Shown here one piece after another: positions 34,375 through 45,298 of a DNA stretch of 64,000 nucleotides (positions are counted from its first letter, which is position 1; the number at the start of each line of letters is the position of its first letter). The stretch comes from Gordonia jinhuaensis (GTDB lineage Bacteria > Actinomycetota > Actinomycetes > Mycobacteriales > Mycobacteriaceae). Below the pieces are notes generated by a model. It saw only the letters and a list, made by a program, of their open reading frames with translations, did not search any database and was not told where the DNA came from. Both the position numbers and the translations under genes were made by a program. The stretch covers positions 36,191 to 100,190 of the forward strand of contig NZ_BMGC01000012.1 in the NCBI RefSeq assembly GCF_014639795.1. The letters run 5' to 3'.

Positions 34375-35247
34375 TCAGAGATCCGATGTCGTCGGGCGCG
34401 CGGAGCGCGGGAAGAACTCGACCGCTCTGAGCCGTCGCGGCGTCTGCTCGCGCGCGGAGCCGTCAGCCGACCCGGCGTCGGCGAACTCGCCGCCGAGGAT
34501 CACGTCGGACCCCTCGGTGTGTGCCTTCACCGCGACCATTCCCCACGGCAGGGGTAGCACCGGGAGGGTCCGCGTGAATGCGGCGAGGGCCGCCTGCCGC
34601 TGTGCGGCGTCGAGGTCGGGGGACGCGTGTTCGGCGGGCCCGCTGTAGAAGCCGGTGGCCACCACGCGCAGCGCACCGTCGACCACGTGCAGGTCGACGG
34701 TCACCGAGACCGTGCGCCGCAGCCCCGGCGCGACGGTGACGGTCCCCGTCGTCAGGATGCCGGTGGAGGCCGACAACAGGCCGTCGCCGGGGCCGCCACC
34801 GCCGGCCTTGTCGCGGGGTGCCGGCGTGGTCACCGTGAGGTCGGTGATGCCCAGGAAGCGCCCGAAGTTCACCGAGTCCAGCCGCAGCGAACCGTTCGCG
34901 TCGGACACCGTCAGCACATCGTGCGGGCCCACCGACCAGCGGTTGCCGGGCAGGGAGACCTCGTGCAGGGTGGATCGCAGGTCGCCGTGGCGTCCGTCGC
35001 CGAGGTCGACGCCGCGCGCGGTGATCCCGACCCGCGGATACTCGTGATGGCGCATCGACGAAGCGAAGGGGAACCCGCCGATCGTCACCTCCGGGTCGTA
35101 GTCGAGGCCGGATCCGCTCCTCAACGAGGTGGAGAGCCGATTCTCGGCGCTGATGGCCAGGCCGGTATCAACGGCGAACAGTGCGGCGATCACCACCACA
35201 GCCACGACGACCACACCGATGATCGTCTTGCGCACCGCACTGCTCAT
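34375..35247 (-). CDS. DUF2993/LmeA-like envelope protein (Rv0817c-like)
   Basis: A 290-residue protein with an N-terminal membrane anchor (residues about 8-30, TIIGVVVVAVVVIAALFAVD), then a DUF2993 body (ITARGVDLGDGRHGDL, LGITDLTV, GALRVVATGFYSGPA). LmeA, the studied DUF2993 protein of mycobacteria, binds phospholipid and controls mannan elongation of lipomannan in the periplasm. Position between cysA2 and glnR matches Rv0817c. thiX, which separates them in M. tuberculosis, is missing. Confidence 0.8.
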   Translation of the reverse strand: MSSAVRKTIIGVVVVAVVVIAALFAVDTGLAISAENRLSTSLRSGSGLDYDPEVTIGGFPFASSMRHHEYPRVGITARGVDLGDGRHGDLRSTLHEVSLPGNRWSVGPHDVLTVSDANGSLRLDSVNFGRFLGITDLTVTTPAPRDKAGGGGPGDGLLSASTGILTTGTVTVAPGLRRTVSVTVDLHVVDGALRVVATGFYSGPAEHASPDLDAAQRQAALAAFTRTLPVLPLPWGMVAVKAHTEGSDVILGGEFADAGSADGSAREQTPRRLRAVEFFPRSARPTTSDL

Positions 35248-35478
35248 TCCTGGTGTTCGTTCCTGTCGGGTCGTTCCGGGCGTGGCCCTGATCGGCTGAG
35301 GATCTGCCGTCGAATGACCTGATCGGGGCCGGTCAGATGCGGCCCGAACCGAGCCAGATCGGCTCCGGCGACATACTCTGTTAACAGCGGAATGCCGGTT
35401 TGCGGTTATTCTGTCACCTGTCTCGTACTAGTTGGTAAGGCAACGTACACATAAGTTCATTCGAGATCGGAGTGGTTT

Positions 35479-36381
35479 GTGGATCTCTTGCTGTTGACAA
35501 CCGATCCCACCCCGGAGTCCGTTCTGCCGTCGTTGTCATTGCTGGCTCATACCGTTCGTGTCGTCCCGACCGAGGTGTCTTCGCTGATGGAGGCGGGTAA
35601 CGCCGACGTCGCGATCGTCGATGCGCGTAACGACCTGGCCGCCGCGCGAGGTCTGTGTCGACTGCTCGGCAGTACCGGTTCGCCGACCCCGGTGGTGGCT
35701 GTGCTCACCGAGGGCGGACTGGTGGCGATCAACGCTGAATGGGGTGTCGACGAGTTCCTGCTGCCGGCCACCGGCCCGGCCGAGCTCGACGCCCGGTTGC
35801 GACTTCTGGTCGTGCGCACCCGCGGTGTCACGACCGAGGAGTCCACCGGCAAGGTGGCGCTCGGCGAACTCGTGATCGACGAAGGTACCTACACAGCTCG
35901 TCTGCGCGGTCGTCCGCTCGACCTCACCTACAAGGAGTTCGAGCTGTTGAAATATCTCGCACAGAACGCCGGACGGGTGTTCACGCGTGCGCAGCTGCTG
36001 CAGGAGGTGTGGGGCTATGACTTCTTCGGCGGCACCCGCACCGTCGACGTCCACGTGCGACGCCTGCGCGCCAAACTCGGCAGCGAGCACGAGGCGCTGA
36101 TCGGGACGGTGCGCAACGTCGGCTACAAGGCGGTTCGACCCACCCGTGGGCGCGGCGACACCGAGGACAGCGGTGATGTCGGCGACGACGTGAGCGGCAT
36201 GGACATCGACGACATGCCCGACCCCGGTTTCGGTGACGGACTCGACGACATCGATGGACTCGACGGTCCTGACATGCCGGAAGGATCGCTGTCTGGCGAC
36301 CAGGGTCAACCCAACCGGCCCGGCGGCCTGAGCCAACCCAACCGGCCCGGCGGCCTGAGCCACACCACCAGGCGGGGATGA
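35479..36381 (+). CDS. glnR: OmpR-family nitrogen regulator GlnR with repeat-bearing tail
   Basis: A 300-residue orphan response regulator. The receiver domain (1-115) has D48 in AIVDARND but lacks the usual acidic pocket. The winged-helix domain (about 125-225) shows [21 protein letters not shown] and [14 protein letters not shown]. The gene precedes mshD exactly as Rv0818, the mycobacterial GlnR, does. It controls nitrogen uptake and assimilation. Beyond residue 230 there is an acidic Asp/Gly-rich tail with two [13 protein letters not shown] repeats not expected in GlnR. The GTG start follows CGGAGTGG. Confidence 0.88.
   Translation: MDLLLLTTDPTPESVLPSLSLLAHTVRVVPTEVSSLMEAGNADVAIVDARNDLAAARGLCRLLGSTGSPTPVVAVLTEGGLVAINAEWGVDEFLLPATGPAELDARLRLLVVRTRGVTTEESTGKVALGELVIDEGTYTARLRGRPLDLTYKEFELLKYLAQNAGRVFTRAQLLQEVWGYDFFGGTRTVDVHVRRLRAKLGSEHEALIGTVRNVGYKAVRPTRGRGDTEDSGDVGDDVSGMDIDDMPDPGFGDGLDDIDGLDGPDMPEGSLSGDQGQPNRPGGLSQPNRPGGLSHTTRRG
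36307..36360 (+). repeat. Two tandem 27-nt repeats in the glnR tail
   Basis: A 27-nt unit coding QPNRPGGLS is repeated exactly at 36307-36333 and 36334-36360, in frame. Confidence 0.85.
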
Positions 36382-36385
36382 TCCG

Positions 36386-37363
36386 GTGACTGCCACCACC
36401 GTCGACACCGTCGTCGACGAGCTGGATCCGACTGTGATCGCCACAGTCGAACGGATGCTGGCCGAGGCAACCGCGGCCGACGGTGTGGCGCCGCTCTCCG
36501 AGCAGGCCGCGATGGCCGTCTCCCGACCAGTTGCCGGTGACGGAGTCACCCATCTGCTCGCCCGTGATGCGAACGACGACGCGGTGGTGGGCTATGCCAA
36601 CCGGATCGCCGGACGCGACGGCGAACCGTCGATGGTCGAAGCCGTGGTCGAGGTGGGCGCACGGCGCCGGGGCCACGGTCGAGCGTTGGTGTCGGCGGCG
36701 CTGGAGCGCGGTGACAACGTGGGCAGTCCCGACATGAGCGGCGACGAGCAGGTCCGCGCCTGGGCGCATGGAGACCTTCCCGCGGCGCGAGCGCTGGCTG
36801 CCAGTCTCGGGCTGACGCCGCTGCGTGAGCTGCTGGTGCTGCGTCGGCCGCTAGGGCGTGACGCCCCGGAACTTCCGGAACTGACTGTGCCAGAAGGGAT
36901 TCGGCTCGTCACCTACGCCGATGTCGCTGATCCCGATGCCGCCGAGGCCGAGATCTTGCGGGTCAACAACGCGGCCTTCGACTGGCATCCCGAACAGGGC
37001 GGCTGGACCAGTGACGAGATCACCGAACGGATTCAGTCGGAATGGTTCGATCCGGCCGGTTTGTTCCTGGCCTACGACGAACCCGAGTCGGGCCGAGAAC
37101 CCACCCGGCTGCTCGGGTTCCACTGGACCAAGGTGCACGCCGACGAGAACCCACCCATCGGTGAGGTCTACATCGTGGGCGTGGACCCCGCCGCGCAGGG
37201 CCGAGGACTCGGACGTCTGCTGACGCTGGCCGGCCTGCATCATCTGCGTGACGGCGACCTCGGCGAGGTGGAACTGTATGTGGAGGGTGACAACACCGCC
37301 GCACTGCACACCTACGAACGGCTCGGTTTTACGCGGTTCTCTGCCGACGTCGCCTACGGCTGA
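36386..37363 (+). CDS. mshD: Mycothiol synthase (desacetylmycothiol acetyltransferase)
   Basis: A 325-residue protein made of two GNAT domains. It acetylates Cys-GlcN-Ins with acetyl-CoA, the last step of mycothiol synthesis. The C-terminal domain has the acetyl-CoA loop GVDPAAQGRGLGRLL and VEGDNTAALHTYERLGF; the N-terminal domain has GARRRGHGRAL. The GTG start lies 4 nt after glnR. Presence of mshD confirms a mycothiol-producing actinobacterium. Confidence 0.93.
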   Translation: MTATTVDTVVDELDPTVIATVERMLAEATAADGVAPLSEQAAMAVSRPVAGDGVTHLLARDANDDAVVGYANRIAGRDGEPSMVEAVVEVGARRRGHGRALVSAALERGDNVGSPDMSGDEQVRAWAHGDLPAARALAASLGLTPLRELLVLRRPLGRDAPELPELTVPEGIRLVTYADVADPDAAEAEILRVNNAAFDWHPEQGGWTSDEITERIQSEWFDPAGLFLAYDEPESGREPTRLLGFHWTKVHADENPPIGEVYIVGVDPAAQGRGLGRLLTLAGLHHLRDGDLGEVELYVEGDNTAALHTYERLGFTRFSADVAYG

Positions 37364-37485
37364 TACCGACGCTTTCTACGGGTGGAGCCGATCCGGGGCG
37401 CTGACCTGTACAGATCCGGGACCGCGAGCGACCCGGGGGTGATGCACACGTGCCGGGCAGACGTACGAAGGGCGAATTTCGTCCA

Positions 37486-37507
37486 ATTCACCTTCCGTTT
37501 ACCTTTC
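37486..37507 (+). promoter_or_regulatory. PHO-box-like direct repeats before pstS
   Basis: ATTCACCTTCC and GTTTACCTTTC are adjacent 11-bp direct repeats, the layout of actinobacterial PhoP boxes built on GTTCACC. They lie about 95 nt before pstS. This predicts phosphate-starvation control. Confidence 0.65.
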
Positions 37508-37602
37508 ATGCCCGAGGTGTCCACCGTCGGTCCCTAGGGTCAGTGCGACCCAGGTAGGGGCCGACAGCGTCCTTACCACGCTTTCACCTGGAGGGACCGT
37601 TC

Positions 37603-38730
37603 GTGAAAATCAATCGTGTCGGCGCTGCGGCAGCATCGGTGGCCGTCGTTTCCACACTCGCCTTGGGCGCGTGCAGTAGCAACTCTGACAAGAACAGCGC
37701 CGACAGCAGCGTGGCTCCCGCTTCCAAGGTGGCCGACATCAAGTGCGACGGTAAGCAGTCACTCAAGTCGAGCGGTTCGACGGCCCAGGCCAACGCCATG
37801 AAGGTGTTCTCGACCTCCTTCGCCAAGACCTGTCCCGGTTTCGAGCTGAGCTACGGTGGCGGTGGCTCGGGCCAGGGCGTCTCGGACTTCACCCAGAACC
37901 TCACCGACTTCGGCGGCAGTGACTCGCCGATCAGCGGTGCCGACGCACAGGCCGCCGAGAAGCGCTGCGGTGCCGAGGCCTGGAACCTCCCGCTGGTGTT
38001 CGGGCCGATCGCGGTGGCCTACAACATCGACGGTGTGTCCGACCTCGCACTCTCGGGCCCCACGCTGGCCAAGATCTTCTCCGGTGAGATCAAGAACTGG
38101 AACGATCCGGCCATCGCCGCCGAGAACCCGGGCGTCTCGCTGCCCAACCTGGCCATCTCGGTGATCTACCGCGCCGACCAGTCGGGCACCACCGACAACT
38201 TCCAGAAGTACCTGACGGCAGCGGGTGGCTGGACCAAGGGCACCGGCAAGACCTTCAACGGCGGTGTCGGAGAAGGTAAGCAGGGCAACCCGGGTGTCGG
38301 TTCGGCTGTGAAGCCGACCAAGGGGTCGATCGCCTACGTCGAGTGGGCGTTCGCCAAGTCGAACGGTCTGTCGATGGCCAAGATCATCACCGACCAGGAC
38401 AAGACCGGCGTCGAGCTCAACGCCGAGTCCGGTGGCAAGACCATCGAATCGGCCACTCTGAAGAACGGCGCCGACGATCACAACATGGTCATCGACACCG
38501 CGTCGTTCTACAAGCCGACGACCGCTGGCGCCTACCCGATCATGCTGGCAACCTATTCCATCGTGTGCTCCAAGTACTCTGACAGCTCGACGGCTGCCGG
38601 GGTGAAGACCTTCCTCTCGGTTGCCTCGGCGCCGCAGAACCAGGGCACCGATCTGGAGAACGCGGGGTACATCCCGCTGCCTTCGGAGTTCCAGACCAAG
38701 CTGCAGTCGGCAATCGACGCGATCCAGTAG
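37603..38730 (+). CDS. pstS: Phosphate ABC transporter substrate-binding lipoprotein
   Basis: A 375-residue lipoprotein. The signal peptide ends in LALGAC with lipidated C24. The phosphate-binding loops are recognisable: [34 protein letters not shown] and [13 protein letters not shown]. It binds phosphate outside the membrane and delivers it to PstCA. The GTG start follows CTGGAGGGACC. It heads a pstSCAB operon that sits between mshD and phoU; M. tuberculosis has only a pstB-type gene here. Confidence 0.95.
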   Translation: MKINRVGAAAASVAVVSTLALGACSSNSDKNSADSSVAPASKVADIKCDGKQSLKSSGSTAQANAMKVFSTSFAKTCPGFELSYGGGGSGQGVSDFTQNLTDFGGSDSPISGADAQAAEKRCGAEAWNLPLVFGPIAVAYNIDGVSDLALSGPTLAKIFSGEIKNWNDPAIAAENPGVSLPNLAISVIYRADQSGTTDNFQKYLTAAGGWTKGTGKTFNGGVGEGKQGNPGVGSAVKPTKGSIAYVEWAFAKSNGLSMAKIITDQDKTGVELNAESGGKTIESATLKNGADDHNMVIDTASFYKPTTAGAYPIMLATYSIVCSKYSDSSTAAGVKTFLSVASAPQNQGTDLENAGYIPLPSEFQTKLQSAIDAIQ

Positions 38731-38755
38731 CAACTCACTGCAGCCTGACAGGGCG

Positions 38756-39853
38756 ATGAAAGACATGTCTGTGGATGACACAACCGGGATGGGCCCGGGC
38801 TCGACGGAAACCTCGTCGAGCCCGGGCGCCATGCCCCCCGACCGATCCGATCGCCGGCTGACCCCGGAGGCCGACCAGGCCGAGCAGGAACTCCACCGGG
38901 GACTGCACGATCACCGCGGCGCCTTCGCCGACCGGATGTTCGCCGGTCTGGCCAGCTGGACCGGCGTCTTCGTGATCGTGGTGATCGCCGGTATCGGCAT
39001 CGCCCTGCTCGTCGACGCGATCCCGGCGTTGACGCGCAACAACGTCAACTTCCTGTTCTCCTCCGACTGGAAGGTCGGAGCGCAGGACTTCGCCGACGGC
39101 CAGGCCCGCTTCGGCATCTGGGAACTCTTCCGCGCGACCGCGCTGTCGTCGCTGTTCGCGCTGGTCCTGGCCACGCCGATCGCGATCGGGATTGCGGTGT
39201 TCCTCGTCGAATACGTCCCGAAGAGGATTTCTCGGCCGCTCAGCGCCGCCATCGATCTACTCGCGGCGGTGCCGTCGATCATCTACGGCCTGTGGGGTAT
39301 CTACATCCTCGCGCCGTTCATCGCGCCGTTCGCGCAGTGGCTCAACGACAATCTCGGCTGGTTCTTCCTGTTCTCCACGGGGAAGACCTCGATCTCCGGC
39401 GGCGGCACGATCTTCACCGCAGGCATCGTCCTGGCGATCATGATGCTGCCGATCATCACCTCGATCACCCGCGAGGTGCTGCGCCAGACGCCGGCCGGCC
39501 AGAAGGAGGCCGCCCAGGCGCTCGGCGCCACCAAATGGGAGGTCATCCGTATGACGTCCTTCCCGTATGCCCGTTCGGGCATGATCTCGGCGGCGATGCT
39601 CGCACTCGGCCGTGCGCTCGGCGAGACGATCGCGGTGATGATCATCCTGAGCGCGGCAGTCGGCCGGCTCAAGTGGTCGCTGTTCGAGGGCGGTGACACC
39701 TTCGCCTCGAAGATCGCCCGCGACGTGGGCGAGTTCATCGGTAGCAAGGACGCGCAGGGCGCCTACATCGCGGCCGGTCTGGTGCTGTTCGTCCTGACCT
39801 TCGTGGTCAACGCGATCGCCCGTGCGGTCGCCGGCGGAAAGGTCAACGGATGA
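38756..39853 (+). CDS. pstC: Phosphate ABC transporter permease PstC
   Basis: A 365-residue permease. About 60 cytosolic residues precede the first helix ([19 protein letters not shown]). The PstC core includes [25 protein letters not shown] and the ATPase-contact loop [20 protein letters not shown]. Either ATG 38756 or ATG 38765 could be used; the first has AGGG just upstream. Its end overlaps pstA (ATGA). Confidence 0.93.
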   Translation: MKDMSVDDTTGMGPGSTETSSSPGAMPPDRSDRRLTPEADQAEQELHRGLHDHRGAFADRMFAGLASWTGVFVIVVIAGIGIALLVDAIPALTRNNVNFLFSSDWKVGAQDFADGQARFGIWELFRATALSSLFALVLATPIAIGIAVFLVEYVPKRISRPLSAAIDLLAAVPSIIYGLWGIYILAPFIAPFAQWLNDNLGWFFLFSTGKTSISGGGTIFTAGIVLAIMMLPIITSITREVLRQTPAGQKEAAQALGATKWEVIRMTSFPYARSGMISAAMLALGRALGETIAVMIILSAAVGRLKWSLFEGGDTFASKIARDVGEFIGSKDAQGAYIAAGLVLFVLTFVVNAIARAVAGGKVNG

Positions 39854-40776
39854 GCGTGCAGACGGACACCGCCTCGGGCGGACCGGTCAAGGCCTCCGGA
39901 AGCGCCTTCCGCGACATCTCGTTGCGGCGGAAGCTGTCCAACAACCTCGCATGGGTGATCTTCGGCGTGTGCTTCGTCGTGGCACTCATCCCGCTGGTGT
40001 GGCTGCTGGAGACGGTGATCTCCAAGGGTGTCGGTGCGATCACCGACCCGCACTGGTGGTTCGGCGACGCCTACGCGATCGACACCACCAGCGATTACTC
40101 GGCCGGTGTCGCCCACGCCATCGTCGGTTCGGTGATCCAGGCCGGTATCGCGACGATCATCTCGGTCCCCATCGCGGTGATCACCGCCGTGCTGTTGGTG
40201 GAATACCCGACCAATCGTCTGGTCAAGCCCGTCTCGTTCATGATCGACATCCTCGCCGGAGTGCCGTCGATCGTGGCCACCCTGTTCATCTTCACCGTCT
40301 TCGTGATCGGTCTGGGCCTGGGGCAGAGCGCATTCATGGTCAGCCTCGCGTTGATCCTGATGATGGTGCCGATCGTGACGCGGTCCAGCGAGGAGATGCT
40401 CAAGCTGGTTCCCGACGAGCTGCGTGAGGCGTCGTACGCACTGGGGATCCCGAAGTGGAAGACCGTGCTGCGCATCGTGATCCCGACGGCACTGTCGGGC
40501 ATGCTGTCGGGCATCTTCTTGGCAATCGCTCGCGTGATGGGCGAGACCGCTCCGGTGCTGATCCTCGCCGGGCCGGCGAGTTCACGGGTCCAGACGAATC
40601 CGTTCAGCGGGGGTATGGAATCGCTGCCGCTGTTCATCAAGGACATGTGGGCATCGGCCCAGGGCGCCTCGTCGTTCTACTACTGGGGTGCGGCGTTGAC
40701 GCTGATCATCATCATCGCGGTACTGAATCTGATCGCGGCGTTGCTGGCGAGATACCTCGCACCCAAGACGAAGTGA
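39850..40776 (+). CDS. pstA: Phosphate ABC transporter permease PstA
   Basis: A 308-residue permease that forms the channel with PstC. It has [25 protein letters not shown] and the loop [25 protein letters not shown], and closes with a helix ending [11 protein letters not shown]. It starts within the pstC stop, giving coupled translation. Confidence 0.93.
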   Translation: MSVQTDTASGGPVKASGSAFRDISLRRKLSNNLAWVIFGVCFVVALIPLVWLLETVISKGVGAITDPHWWFGDAYAIDTTSDYSAGVAHAIVGSVIQAGIATIISVPIAVITAVLLVEYPTNRLVKPVSFMIDILAGVPSIVATLFIFTVFVIGLGLGQSAFMVSLALILMMVPIVTRSSEEMLKLVPDELREASYALGIPKWKTVLRIVIPTALSGMLSGIFLAIARVMGETAPVLILAGPASSRVQTNPFSGGMESLPLFIKDMWASAQGASSFYYWGAALTLIIIIAVLNLIAALLARYLAPKTK

Positions 40777-40853
40777 CGTCGCGCGGCATCCCGCAGATCA
40801 CGCAATCGAGCAGACCCGGCAATCGAGAAGTACCCAGCAAGTAGGGAATTGCA

Positions 40854-41630
<777 letters not shown>

Positions 41631-41661
41631 CCCACCGCGGCCACCACGACAGAGTGGCGAG

Positions 41662-41702
41662 ACAGAGAAACGGCCCGGAAGTGTTCCGGGCCGTTTCTCT
41701 GT
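41662..41702 (+). terminator. Strong pstB terminator
   Basis: A perfect 19-bp inverted repeat (41662-41680 with 41684-41702) around a 3-nt loop. The stem holds CGGCCCGG and its right arm ends in a TTTCTCT tract. Confidence 0.88.
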
Positions 41703-41757
41703 GGGGTGAATCCATTATGCGCTCTCGCAGGTGCTGCGCAGGTGAACCACAGAAAAA

Positions 41758-41800
41758 GACCGTGGGAATGATCTGCCGGTCGGCGATCGCTCCCACGGTC
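41758..41800 (-). terminator. phoU terminator
   Basis: GACCGTGGGA/TCCCACGGTC forms a 10-bp stem. On the minus strand it is followed by TTTTTCT, the usual intrinsic-terminator tail, downstream of phoU. Confidence 0.75.
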
Positions 41801-41874
41801 CGTTCACACCCGGTGATCGACATCGATCCCGTCGACTGCGATGCACACCGAACAGTGAACTGGCGCAACCGAAC

Positions 41875-42561
41875 TCAGATGTAGTCGTCCTCGAGGCGTT
41901 CCTCGGCCTCTTGGAACTGTTCGGGTGTCTTGCCGGTGGCCTGGAAGACCACGCGGCGACCGATGAGCACCGCGTGGTCGGCGAAACGCTCGTAATAGCG
42001 TCCCAGCAATGTCACGTCGACGGCGGCGGCGACCCCGTGTCGCCACTCGCGGTCCATCAGCACGGTGAACAGGTGACGATGCAGGTCGTCCATTGCGTCG
42101 TCGTCCTCACGAAGCTGGATCGCATCCGTGGGATCCTGGCTGTTGAGCACCTCCCGCGCGGCTCGTGCCATCTTGACCGCGAGCCGGCCCATCTCCGCAA
42201 AGTAGCCGTTGACCTCTTCTGGCAGCGCATGTGCGGGGTGGCGACGACGCGCGACCTTCGCCACGTGCAGGGCCAGGGCACCCATCCGGTCGACGTCGGC
42301 GACGATCTGGAAACCGCTGACGATCGCGCGCAGATCGCCCGCGACGGGGGCCTGCAGTGCGAGCAGAGCGAATGCCTGCTCCTCGGCGTCGGCCGAGAGC
42401 ACCGTGATCTTCTCGTGGTCGGTGATGACCTGTTCGGCGATGGCCAGATCTGCCTGCAGGAGGGCCTGTGTTGCACGCTCCATGGCGATCCCCGCCAGTT
42501 CGCATTCTTCTCCGAGCGTGGCGTTCAATCCTGCCATCTGCTCGTGGTACGCAGTTCTCAC
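41875..42561 (-). CDS. phoU: Phosphate-system regulatory protein PhoU (PhoY2-like)
   Basis: A 228-residue protein of two three-helix PhoU repeats. Each bears metal-binding E/D-rich motifs such as [18 protein letters not shown] and [21 protein letters not shown]. It restrains the SenX3-RegX3-type sensor and the Pst transporter when phosphate is sufficient; the mycobacterial homologue at this locus is PhoY2, linked to persistence. The GTG start has TAGGCT 6 nt upstream (leaderless). The gene converges on pstB. Confidence 0.92.
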   Translation of the reverse strand: MRTAYHEQMAGLNATLGEECELAGIAMERATQALLQADLAIAEQVITDHEKITVLSADAEEQAFALLALQAPVAGDLRAIVSGFQIVADVDRMGALALHVAKVARRRHPAHALPEEVNGYFAEMGRLAVKMARAAREVLNSQDPTDAIQLREDDDAMDDLHRHLFTVLMDREWRHGVAAAVDVTLLGRYYERFADHAVLIGRRVVFQATGKTPEQFQEAEERLEDDYI

Positions 42562-42567
42562 ACGCCA

Positions 42568-42573
42568 AGCCTA
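42568..42573 (-). promoter_or_regulatory. -10 element of leaderless phoU
   Basis: TAGGCT on the minus strand, 6 nt before the GTG at 42561. Confidence 0.5.
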
Positions 42574-42747
42574 CGGCGTATCGAACAGCCTGTGGTGCTG
42601 CCAGGGTGAACTGCGAATGAACGTGTCCACCTCGTGCGGTTCGTCTTGTTCGGGCCGTCGGGACGTGGTCGCGGCGGGCTCGAAAGTGTTACCGCCGGCC
42701 GGCTGCTGTCTGGTCACGAGTGGGGGCCGGGGAGTGGCCGGCGGCGA

Positions 42748-45138
42748 CTACTGGCAGGTGGTGTCTGCGGCGTTGGTGACCGACAGGTCGTCGGGCAGCG
42801 CGCTGTGTTCGTTCGACTGCGGCAGTTTGGCGGCGGTCAGCGAGCCACCCGGGGTCGGTGCCGAGCGTAGATCGTCTTTGTAGTCCTTGCCGACGATCAC
42901 CTCTACCCCTGACTTCACGTTGTCGTCGGGCTGGATGGTCGCATCGGCGAACATCGCCGCCACGGTCGCCGCGGCGTCTTCCTGGCCGGGGCCGTACCGC
43001 ACCACGGTCGACGGATAGAGCTCGGAGGCATCGGCGACCCCGCGAACGTCGAAACCGTCGTTGCTCATGACGTTGGAGACCCCCGTCGCGACTCCGACCC
43101 CGCCCGTGCCGTTGAGCACTCGCACGCCGACGTCGCCGGAGGACTGCGCGGTTGCGGTCACCTCGACCGGCGTCTGGTCGGTGGAGGCGGTGTCGGTGGA
43201 TTTGGGGGCCGAACTCGGTGCGGGTGTGGGCCGCTTCTTCTTCGTGGAGTCGTCGGTCTTCTTCAGCTCGGCCTCACCGGGCAGCGGCTGGTCGTCGATG
43301 ATCGCGTTGAAGATGGCGTTGATGTCGTCGGTGCGCGGGATCTCGTTGTTGGCACCGTCAGTGGTGGTGCCGGCGGTGGGGATCGTCAGGAATGTCACGC
43401 GTCCGGCCTGCAGCCCCTGCATCGACTGGGCGAGGTCGAGCAGGTTGTCGGTGCTGATGTTGTCGACCTTGCTGTACTTGATGAATGTGGAGATGATCCC
43501 GTTGAGCTTCGACGGATTCGACAGCACATTGCCCGACAGCAGCGAGCGCAGCATCGACGAGAGGAACAGCTGCTGACGTTTGATCCGGCCGTAGTCGCCG
43601 TTGCCCTCGGTCTCGATGGTGCGGGCGCGCACGTAGTTCAACGCCCGCGGCCCGCGCAGCGTGTAGGAACCCGGGCGCGACAAGATGTTTCCGAGTTCGT
43701 AGTCGTAGAGCGGGGTGGTGGAGCACACGCGGACACCGCCGATCTTGTTGACCACCTGCTCGAAACCGTAGAAGTCCATCGCGATGAAGTGGTTGATGTT
43801 CAGACCGGTCATCTTGGTCAGCACCTGAACGGCGCATTTGGGTCCGCCGAAACCGTAGGCGGTGTTGAGCTTTGCGCCGGTCTCGGCGGGCACCACGGTG
43901 GTGGGGTCATAGGTTCCGGTGTCGTTGTTCCACGACTGACACGACGGGCGGTCGATCTGTAGATCACGCGGAAACGACACGGCGACAACACGACTGCGGC
44001 TCGCGGGGATGTTGACGAGGATCACGGTGTCCGACCGCGCCCCACCCGCGTCTGCGGTGGTGCCGGCGCCGACGTCGCCGTTCATACCCGAGCGGGTGTC
44101 GGTGCCGACGATCAGGTAGTTCTGGTCGCCCGACTGGGCGCCGATGTTGCGGATGTTGCGGTCGGAGGAATCGACGGCAGTGATGTTGTTCCACTGACCG
44201 TTGGTGTGCTTGAGATAGCCCCACACCACACCGGTGCCGACCAGTGACAGCACGCAACCCACGATCATGAGGATGCGTCCAGCCCCGGTGGCCACGGCCA
44301 GCGAGCGGCCACGATCGCGGGTGGCCGGCCTTCGTCCGCCTGGGGTGGTCGGCGCGACGATCCGCGAACGCAATGCGGTGCGGTCTCGTTGACCCTCGCG
44401 CGGATCCTCGCCAGTGGTGGTCTCGGGGGACGCTGCTGGAGTTGTGACTTCGCCGGCCGCGGATTCGCGAGCTGCGGCAGTGTCGGGTGTGGCCCCGGAG
44501 TCTGTGTCCGTGGAGTCTGTGGGTTCAGTGGATGTGGGTTGGGCTTGTGTGTGCTCGGTAGGCGTGGGTTCGGTGGGCGTGGATGGTGAGACCCCGCCGC
44601 TCGAGTCGCCGCTGCCCAAGTGCCCACTGTTCGAGTTGCTGCTGTTCGAGTTGCTGTCCGGGATCGGGGTGGCGGATCGGACGAGCGGGAGCTTGCGGGT
44701 GGCGTCGGGATCTGCGGCGGGATCGGTGGCGGCCGCACCAGAGGCACCGCTCGGCCGTGAGCCGCCGGTCGAGCCTGATCGAGATGACGGTGTCGAGCGA
44801 GATGACGGTGCCGAGGTCGCCTCAGCATCGTCGTCGAGTCGAGCCATCAGCTCGCGGACGGTGAGGCGACGAGTCGAGGCGCTGCGATGATGTCCGCGGG
44901 TCCGGGGTTCGCGCAGTACCTCGTCGGTGGGTCGGCTCAGCGACCGGCCGATCTCGTCGGCGCGCCGCTCGGATGAGGGGCGAGTCGTCGGTGCCCCGGC
45001 CTGCGAGTCGGCCGCTGCCCCTGATTCCGGTGGCCCGGAGCGCGAGGACCCCGACGGGTCGTGTCCACCGCGGAACTCACGACGCGCGCGAGGGCGATAC
45101 CGCGGGCCGCGAGAGCCTGCGTCCTCGTCGTCGCTCAC
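42748..45138 (-). CDS. LytR-CpsA-Psr (LCP) family cell-wall glycopolymer transferase (Rv0822c-like)
   Basis: A 796-residue protein. A long cytosolic Ser/Thr/Pro/Asp-rich, disordered part (about residues 1-285) precedes one helix (RILMIVGCVLSLVGTGVVWG). The LCP catalytic domain follows (RSDTVILVNIPASRSRVVAVSFPRDL, KLNTAYGFGG, VRARTIETEGNGDYGRIKRQQ). The C-terminus holds a LytR_C domain (VRVLNGTGGVGVATGVSNVM). LCP enzymes attach arabinogalactan or other polymers to peptidoglycan. The GTG start follows GGAACATGA. Confidence 0.9.
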   Translation of the reverse strand: MSDDEDAGSRGPRYRPRARREFRGGHDPSGSSRSGPPESGAAADSQAGAPTTRPSSERRADEIGRSLSRPTDEVLREPRTRGHHRSASTRRLTVRELMARLDDDAEATSAPSSRSTPSSRSGSTGGSRPSGASGAAATDPAADPDATRKLPLVRSATPIPDSNSNSSNSNSGHLGSGDSSGGVSPSTPTEPTPTEHTQAQPTSTEPTDSTDTDSGATPDTAAARESAAGEVTTPAASPETTTGEDPREGQRDRTALRSRIVAPTTPGGRRPATRDRGRSLAVATGAGRILMIVGCVLSLVGTGVVWGYLKHTNGQWNNITAVDSSDRNIRNIGAQSGDQNYLIVGTDTRSGMNGDVGAGTTADAGGARSDTVILVNIPASRSRVVAVSFPRDLQIDRPSCQSWNNDTGTYDPTTVVPAETGAKLNTAYGFGGPKCAVQVLTKMTGLNINHFIAMDFYGFEQVVNKIGGVRVCSTTPLYDYELGNILSRPGSYTLRGPRALNYVRARTIETEGNGDYGRIKRQQLFLSSMLRSLLSGNVLSNPSKLNGIISTFIKYSKVDNISTDNLLDLAQSMQGLQAGRVTFLTIPTAGTTTDGANNEIPRTDDINAIFNAIIDDQPLPGEAELKKTDDSTKKKRPTPAPSSAPKSTDTASTDQTPVEVTATAQSSGDVGVRVLNGTGGVGVATGVSNVMSNDGFDVRGVADASELYPSTVVRYGPGQEDAAATVAAMFADATIQPDDNVKSGVEVIVGKDYKDDLRSAPTPGGSLTAAKLPQSNEHSALPDDLSVTNAADTTCQ

Positions 45139-45164
45139 TCATGTTCCTTCACTGCTGTGGTCAC

Positions 45165-45190
45165 ATCTCGTCACGATTGCGTGACGAGAT
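45165..45190. repeat. 10-6-10 perfect inverted repeat between dus and LCP gene
   Basis: ATCTCGTCAC (45165-45174) is inverted at 45181-45190. It lies 27 bp before the LCP start and 108 bp after dus, so it could be the dus terminator or an operator. Confidence 0.55.
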
Positions 45191-45298
45191 CGTACCGACG
45201 GACCGGGCATCTCACCCGTACACACCGCCGAGCTCCCACAAAGTACCTGTCCCGTGCCCCGCCTGCCCGACGGTGACCTACCTGCCCGGCGCGGCCAT

